Of a stretch of DNA of 7,721 nucleotides, positions 3,678 through 7,721 are shown one piece after another (positions within the stretch are counted from its first letter, which is position 1; every line of letters begins with the position of its first letter). The position numbers and the translations under genes are program-made. Source of the DNA: Oscillospiraceae bacterium (lineage in GTDB: Bacteria; Bacillota; Clostridia; Oscillospirales; Ruminococcaceae); NCBI GenBank assembly GCA_028694405.1, contig JAQUTM010000110.1, positions 1 to 7,721 of the forward strand. Reading direction: 5' to 3'. The notes under the pieces were generated by a model, which searched no databases, was not told the DNA's origin, and saw nothing but the letters and a program-made list of their open reading frames with translations.

Positions 3678-5615
3678 ATGACAGGATATTTTTCACAGCT
3701 ATTGGGTTTTGCGGTTATTTTTTTATCCCTTTGCGGCTTTGGTCTGTTTGCGGTACAAAGGGGTAAACTGGCAGTATGTTTTGCACCTTTATGGGCGCTT
3801 AGCTGTATTACTGTACTCACTTTTTTCTTTGGATTATTTGGTCATTTGCAAAAAGGGGCATATTTTGCCGCAGCACTTGGCATCGTTTTGCTTATTTGGG
3901 GCGTAATAACGGCAGCACTAAGCTTTAAGCGCGGTCAACAATCTATAACCCGCCATACAATTATGGGCTTACTAGGCAAATGCCTGTCCATCTTTTACAT
4001 TATAGCAGGTATGCTGCTAGGTATTGTTTTGTTTGCAGGCGCACGCTATAACGATATGGACGATTTTTCCCACTGGGGACTTATTATCCGTACGCTTATG
4101 GAAACAAATGCTTTACCAAACGAAACCACAAAAATTGCTTTTACCAACTATCCCCCTGCCGCCGCTGTTTGGAATTACTTTTTTTGCATGTTAAGCGGAT
4201 ACAGTGAAAGCCGTACTATGCTTGCACAATTTTTAATCAGCCTGTGCGCTACAGCACCTGTTTTTTTTGGTATAAAATTTAAAAAGCCCCTAGGCATAGC
4301 GGCCAGAATTTGCTTGGCAATGGGCGCCATGTGTATGCTAAATGCAGATTTTTACCACATGCGCGTAGATGTACTATTGGGCTTGGTCGGGTTTGCCTGT
4401 GTTATGGGGGTTTATGTATATCGGCATAATTTATACCGTATGGCACTGTGCACGGCGCCGTTTACCGTTTTACTTGTTTTGTTAAAAGACAGTGGCAAGC
4501 TGTTTTGGGGATACACTTTAATTTTTGCTTTATTTTTTATTCTACAGGCTTTCAAGCAAAAGAGGAAAGCTGCCGCATGTGTCGCCATTATAGGGTTAAT
4601 AGTTTTACCTCTGCTGGCAAATGGACAATGGGGCGCTTACCAAACGCGCGCGTGGCCCAATATGCGCTATGAAGACAACAAATTTGCCTTTTCACCTACT
4701 GCTATTTCAGAAAAATTTGCCGAAAAGCCGGAACAATTTCGTAAAAATGCACCCCTTATGTATCTGCAAAATATTACCGATTTAACGCGTACCTCCACAA
4801 AAATCTTACTTTTATTAAATACGGCTGCGGTTATTATATATTTTTTATGCCGACAAAAATCACCTGGGCAGGGACGGCGTACCGTTATTGCTATGCTTTT
4901 ATGTGATGGCGCTCTGCTTGTTTATTTAATCGGCTTATTCTTTATGTATTATCTGCTTATGCCCTATGGTGAGGCACAAAATTTTGCTGAACTTAACCGT
5001 TATTATACTACCGCCATTTTATATATTACGCTTATTGTCGGTCTTAACATGGTTTTTGCCTTAGAATCTTTGTGGGATACCTCTTCTATCCCCCTTGGTA
5101 AAAAGCTATCAGAAAGCTCTAATCTCTATGCAGTTATTGGCGGTACGGTACTGTTAGCTTGCTTTGTTGTCCTAAACAGCCAAAACTTTAAAAATTATAT
5201 TCCCACCCAACACCCTGTTACTTATACCGATGCCGATACTTTACAGGTAATAGAGCAAACAACGGCTTGGCTGCGCACGCAAGATGCGCCCACTGAAGAC
5301 GTCATTATCTATACAGGTAATGTAGCAGGTATCGAAGGCTGGGATAACGGCTTTATTTATTGGATGATGCGGCATTACTACCCCAGCGCACATCAATATC
5401 TGGTTGCCTCTTGGCATACCGAAAGCGACCCTACGTTGTTGACAGAGCCTATGCACGCATACCGTATTTTTGTTGTGTTACAGCAAGACGCAGCTGTGCA
5501 AAACGCTTTAACCCAATATTGTACCCTTACAAACGGCACTGTCTTTGACGGCACCGTTTACTATATTGAAAGTGGCTCTGATACTTTACATTATACCCTT
5601 ACCAAGGTATGGTAA
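3678..5615 (+). CDS. Polytopic membrane protein, probable GT-C type glycosyltransferase, 645 aa
   Basis: Roughly 12-14 hydrophobic segments cover residues 5 to about 515, and a soluble C-terminal part of about 130 residues follows. Between segments four and five is NDMDDFSHWG (D126, D128, D129, H132), then YPP at 158-160 and an aromatic helix. An acidic pair in a non-cytoplasmic loop and a downstream YPP are typical of GT-C enzymes such as ArnT, PMT and GT39/GT83 proteins, which use polyprenyl-linked sugars outside the membrane. In those the acidic pair follows the first helix, so here about three helices seem added at the N-terminus. The C-terminal part includes DVIIYTGN and GWDNGFIYWMM, with no fold I recognise. 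The GT2-GtrA gene just upstream would supply the lipid-linked donor. The Shine-Dalgarno is weak (GGGA, 11 nt before ATG). Activity and acceptor are inferred. Confidence 0.75.
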   Translation: MTGYFSQLLGFAVIFLSLCGFGLFAVQRGKLAVCFAPLWALSCITVLTFFFGLFGHLQKGAYFAAALGIVLLIWGVITAALSFKRGQQSITRHTIMGLLGKCLSIFYIIAGMLLGIVLFAGARYNDMDDFSHWGLIIRTLMETNALPNETTKIAFTNYPPAAAVWNYFFCMLSGYSESRTMLAQFLISLCATAPVFFGIKFKKPLGIAARICLAMGAMCMLNADFYHMRVDVLLGLVGFACVMGVYVYRHNLYRMALCTAPFTVLLVLLKDSGKLFWGYTLIFALFFILQAFKQKRKAAACVAIIGLIVLPLLANGQWGAYQTRAWPNMRYEDNKFAFSPTAISEKFAEKPEQFRKNAPLMYLQNITDLTRTSTKILLLLNTAAVIIYFLCRQKSPGQGRRTVIAMLLCDGALLVYLIGLFFMYYLLMPYGEAQNFAELNRYYTTAILYITLIVGLNMVFALESLWDTSSIPLGKKLSESSNLYAVIGGTVLLACFVVLNSQNFKNYIPTQHPVTYTDADTLQVIEQTTAWLRTQDAPTEDVIIYTGNVAGIEGWDNGFIYWMMRHYYPSAHQYLVASWHTESDPTLLTEPMHAYRIFVVLQQDAAVQNALTQYCTLTNGTVFDGTVYYIESGSDTLHYTLTKVW

Positions 5616-5683
5616 ACCTTTTTTGCTGGGCTTATACGGGCATACTTCTAACATAAAGCATATATACATTTTTGCTTTTAAAC

Positions 5684-5734
5684 AAAAGCACCGTTTTACC
5701 TGATAGATAGTTATAGGTAAAACGGTGCTTTTTT
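5684..5734 (+). terminator. Strong intrinsic terminator of the glycosylation operon, possibly bidirectional
   Basis: A perfect 18-bp stem is formed by 5684-5701 and 5715-5732 around a 13-nt loop, with six U residues at 5729-5734. It lies 68 bp past the stop of the membrane protein gene. On the minus strand the tail reads UUUUGUUU, so it can also stop transcripts of the convergent radical SAM gene, for which no other terminator is seen. Confidence 0.9.
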
Positions 5735-5846
5735 ATTTTATACTTTTATTTTAAATTTGGTAAGCACAGCTGTATATTCATTCCAGCTTTTCAAAGACAG
5801 ACAATAATATAGATTTATTACCTATGTAGGTACGCTTACGCGTGTA

Positions 5847-5879
5847 GCTACAAAAAACTTAACTGCGTATTTTTGTAGC
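5847..5879. repeat. Inverted repeat across the stop codon of the radical SAM gene
   Basis: GCTACAAAAA (5847-5856) and TTTTTGTAGC (5870-5879) are perfect 10-bp arms separated by 13 nt. The repeat covers the last ten codons and the TAG stop on the minus strand. No U run follows on the minus strand, so it is not a standard terminator. It may protect the 3' end of the mRNA or be a chance result of A/T-rich codons. Confidence 0.4.
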
Positions 5880-6732
5880 CCTGCTTATACCCGGATATAA
5901 TATCCTGCATACGGTATAACAAGCCATACTGCTCGCAAGTTTTTGCAAATATCGCCCACAGCCTTGCTGCCTTTGGAGCGCCACAGCTATAAGTGTCTGC
6001 GTAAGTCTGCATATATTTTTGCTTTAATCCCGGAAATGCCTCGTCTAACTTTGTGTAGTAATGCATGCGCTGGTTGTTACGCAAAGTCATGCCCATGGCG
6101 GCATAAACAAATTTAGCGCCATTTTCATGTGCCATACGCACAATAGAAATTATATTTTCGGGGTTATCCGTTATAAAAGGCAAAACAGGCATCAAAAGTA
6201 CACCTGTGTATAATCCCGCATCGCTTAACCGGCGTATGGCGTCAAAGCGCGCACCGGTACGGCAAACGTTAGGCTCTGTAATGGCACAAAGGTCATCATC
6301 GGCAGCAGTAACCGTAATTTTGCACAATACAGGGGAATGCGATGCAATATCCTTTAGTACATCTATGTCCCGTGTAATTAAGTTGCTTTTGGTTGCAATC
6401 GCGGCTCCAAAGCCATACGCGTTAATAAGCTCAAGTGCATTGCGCGTAAGCTTTAACTCTCTTTCAAAAGGGTTGTAGGGGTCGCTCATAGCACCTGTAC
6501 CCACCACACCGGTTTTTACTTTGCGACGCAAATCGTTGCGGATTATCTCTAACGCATTTGCTTTTGCACGCACGGTATCAAAGCGCTCGATGTGGTAGCA
6601 ATCACTGCGGCTATCGCAATAAATACAGCCGTGGCAGCAGCCCTTATAGATATTCATATTGTAATTGGTACCAAACCAACTGCTATTTTCGCCGTAGGCG
6701 GATATGATTGTTTTTGCGGGTATATATTCCAT
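5848..6732 (-). CDS. SPL family radical SAM protein, 294 aa
   Basis: The protein matches the spore photoproduct lyase-like radical SAM group (COG1533 type). With the start at 6732 it begins MEYIPAKTI. The [4Fe-4S] and S-adenosylmethionine motif is C32-x3-C36-x2-C39 in GCCHGCIYCDSRSDCY. GVVGTGAMSDPYNPFE, AIATKS, LCKITVTAADDD and LMPVLPFITDN follow as the strands of the partial TIM barrel. The N-terminal and C-terminal parts (YNMNIYKGC, LYRMQDII) match my memory of Clostridia family members. True spore photoproduct lyase repairs UV damage in spore DNA, but this shorter family has unknown substrates and should not be called SplB. I prefer 6732 over an ATG at 6753 because relatives start at MEYIPAKT and GAGG lies 5 nt upstream; the longer form adds MCYCEDC. 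A zinc-ribbon gene lies 64 bp upstream on the same strand. Confidence 0.88.
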   Translation of the reverse strand: MEYIPAKTIISAYGENSSWFGTNYNMNIYKGCCHGCIYCDSRSDCYHIERFDTVRAKANALEIIRNDLRRKVKTGVVGTGAMSDPYNPFERELKLTRNALELINAYGFGAAIATKSNLITRDIDVLKDIASHSPVLCKITVTAADDDLCAITEPNVCRTGARFDAIRRLSDAGLYTGVLLMPVLPFITDNPENIISIVRMAHENGAKFVYAAMGMTLRNNQRMHYYTKLDEAFPGLKQKYMQTYADTYSCGAPKAARLWAIFAKTCEQYGLLYRMQDIISGYKQGYKNTQLSFL

Positions 6733-6796
6733 ACAGTCCTCGCAGTAGCACATTTGTAATAATCTTTACGGCATTTTTACTTGTTAAAAAGCTGTT

Positions 6797-7060
6797 TTAT
6801 GCTTTCCAACGCTTTAAAGTGGGAAAAAACCTACCCATGTTTTCTTTTGCTTGCTGGGCGGTTAACTGCGGGTTTGCCTGTACCATATGCGGCACACAAA
6901 AATCAATCATTTGGTCCATAGTGACATCTGCGGTAAAGGCGCCATTCCGGTAACAATAGATGCAATATGTTTGGCTTTTGCCGCCGTCATTTTCTGTTCC
7001 TAACACCGTTTCCTCCGACATAGGCATACCACAGCTTTGACAAAATTTTTCATACTTCAT
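6797..7060 (-). CDS. Putative zinc ribbon domain protein, 87 aa
   Basis: The protein has the layout of the small putative zinc-ribbon family Pfam lists as Zn_ribbon_2. C7 and C10 in FCQSCGMPM and C33 and C36 in YCIYC would bind one zinc ion. Then come the conserved NGAFTADVTMDQMIDFCVP segment and the C-terminal FFPTLKRWKA. Length and ending match the family as I remember it, so the gene seems intact. The function is unknown; members are often found near regulators and methyltransferases of bacteria and archaea, but no reaction is known to me. The start at 7060 is supported by AGGAG with 8-nt spacing; an in-frame ATG at 7099 would run through the ribosome binding site. It lies 78 bp after the WYL regulator gene on the same strand and has no clear promoter of its own, so co-transcription is likely. 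Confidence 0.85.
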   Translation of the reverse strand: MKYEKFCQSCGMPMSEETVLGTENDGGKSQTYCIYCYRNGAFTADVTMDQMIDFCVPHMVQANPQLTAQQAKENMGRFFPTLKRWKA

Positions 7061-7101
7061 AATATTTTCTCCTGCTATTTTATATTTGCTTACACACATA
7101 T

Positions 7102-7127
7102 AAGCTTGCTTATACTATAGCAAGTTT
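7102..7127. repeat. Inverted repeat between the WYL regulator and zinc-ribbon genes
   Basis: AAGCTTGCT (7102-7110) and AGCAAGTTT (7119-7127) are 9-bp arms with one G-T position and an 8-bp AT-only centre. No U run follows on either strand. It is placed where an operator for the neighbouring regulator or an intercistronic RNA hairpin might sit. A second palindrome, ATAAGA-CA-TCTTAT (7129-7142), overlaps the regulator's stop codon. Confidence 0.4.
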
Positions 7128-7138
7128 AATAAGACATC

Positions 7139-7721
7139 TTATGTCATATTAAAATAATTTTTCATCATATTTTGCAGTCTTTTTTCTATGCCTTGGCGTA
7201 TGTATAAAGGCGCCAACACCTCTGCCTCACTGCCAAAGCTTAAAATATAGCCATAAACCCACTCATCTTCGGGAAAAGTAGCTTGTACTGTAAAACTTTC
7301 GTCGGCATTTTTCATAACATTTTCGGTGGCAAATTCATCGTATACGCGGTAGGCTTGACTGGGTTTTAAACGCAAAATAATAGTAACATTCTTGCTGGTG
7401 GCAGGTACCGAAAAATCGGGCTGGGCTAAATTATGCTTAGCCGTAAAATGCTGCTTGGTTGTGTAAAGCTCTTTTACTCTGGTAAGCCGAAATAGGCGCA
7501 TACTCTGTTTTTGAGTACAATACGCCTTTAAATACCACGATTTTTCTTTAAACCATAGCGTATAAGGCTGCACCCGTCTATGGGTTTTGTTGCCGTTTGC
7601 ACCGTAATAATCAAACTCAACTTCTAAATGGCACAATATTGCATCTTTTAATTGATTCCAATTTTGGCTGCCGCTGTCCCACTGAGAAAAATCCACCTCA
7701 ACCCAATTTTCGCAGCTTTTT
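7139..7721 (-). CDS. WYL-domain transcriptional regulator (YafY type), 5' end outside the window
   Basis: The reading frame stays open to the right edge, so this is the C-terminal part of a longer gene. The GTG at 7694-7696 is only an internal codon: the frame upstream reads CENWVEV, which continues the usual linker before the WYL domain. The visible part starts VDFSQWD, then has the WYL domain with VEFDYYGANGNKTHRRVQPY and the WYLKAYC signature near 7515-7560, and RLFRLTRV, a typical ligand-pocket stretch. It ends in the WCX extension (VTIILRLKP to LQNMMKNYF). Known family members have an N-terminal winged helix that binds DNA; it would lie beyond the edge. They sense small molecules or nucleic acids and often control their neighbours, here perhaps the zinc-ribbon and radical SAM genes. 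The C-terminal end is complete. Confidence 0.88.
   Translation of the reverse strand, partial: KSCENWVEVDFSQWDSGSQNWNQLKDAILCHLEVEFDYYGANGNKTHRRVQPYTLWFKEKSWYLKAYCTQKQSMRLFRLTRVKELYTTKQHFTAKHNLAQPDFSVPATSKNVTIILRLKPSQAYRVYDEFATENVMKNADESFTVQATFPEDEWVYGYILSFGSEAEVLAPLYIRQGIEKRLQNMMKNYFNMT

Noticed and set aside
3593..3820. Minus-strand ORF of 75 codons across the GT2 and membrane protein junction
   Set aside because: It is antisense to the 5' part of the membrane protein gene, with no domain and no ribosome binding site.
5819..5832. Palindrome TACCTA-TG-TAGGTA downstream of the radical SAM gene
   Set aside because: It has short arms, no T run and no nearby promoter; I could not tie it to any function and treat it as chance.
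5848..6732. Calling the radical SAM gene splB (spore photoproduct lyase)
   Set aside because: It shares the family signature but is shorter than true SplB and matches a separate SPL-like group of unknown substrate, so the symbol would overstate the evidence.
1..7721. Mobile element, CRISPR array, tRNA or attachment-site signals
   Set aside because: No transposase or integrase frame, spaced direct repeats, tRNA-like cloverleaf or terminal inverted repeats with target duplications could be found by reading both strands.

Overview
The window looks like a piece of an anaerobic, low-to-moderate GC Firmicutes chromosome, probably class Clostridia and possibly Oscillospiraceae. The reasons are AT-rich intergenic regions with clear sigma-A type promoters, strong AGGAGG-type ribosome binding sites, intrinsic terminators, oxygen-sensitive ferredoxin-type proteins and an SPL-family radical SAM enzyme. 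No insertion sequence, phage gene, CRISPR array, tRNA or rRNA is visible. The placement is inferred from protein style alone.

Left part (1-2071, all genes on the minus strand, listed here from right to left). The first gene is a 238-aa iron-sulfur protein with an N-terminal ferredoxin-like module, preceded by a good promoter and a CRP/FNR-like palindrome. It is followed by a 62-aa single-cluster ferredoxin ending in a clear terminator. Next is a YhhY-like GNAT acetyltransferase. Last is a compact unit with its own promoter, Shine-Dalgarno, 5-codon leader ORF, 32-aa hydrophobic peptide and terminator. A further minus-strand promoter at 31-59 points out of the window.

Centre (2072-5734). A 479-bp divergent intergenic region carries promoters for both directions. 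To its right lie two plus-strand genes: a polyprenyl-phosphate-type GT2 glycosyltransferase fused to a GtrA flippase-like domain, then a 645-aa polytopic membrane protein with GT-C-like acidic and YPP motifs. Together they resemble a compact Gtr-type envelope glycosylation system. One protein would charge and possibly flip a lipid-linked sugar, and the other would transfer it outside the membrane. An 18-bp-stem terminator closes the unit.

Right part (5848-7721, minus strand). From right to left there are a WYL-domain transcriptional regulator cut by the window edge, a small putative zinc-ribbon protein and an SPL-family radical SAM protein. They are closely spaced on one strand and may be co-transcribed. 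This set converges on the glycosylation genes across the shared terminator.

The strongest candidates for something undescribed are the 32-aa peptide unit, the two-gene Gtr-like system, and the 238-aa iron-sulfur protein with an incomplete second cluster motif under a CRP/FNR-like site.
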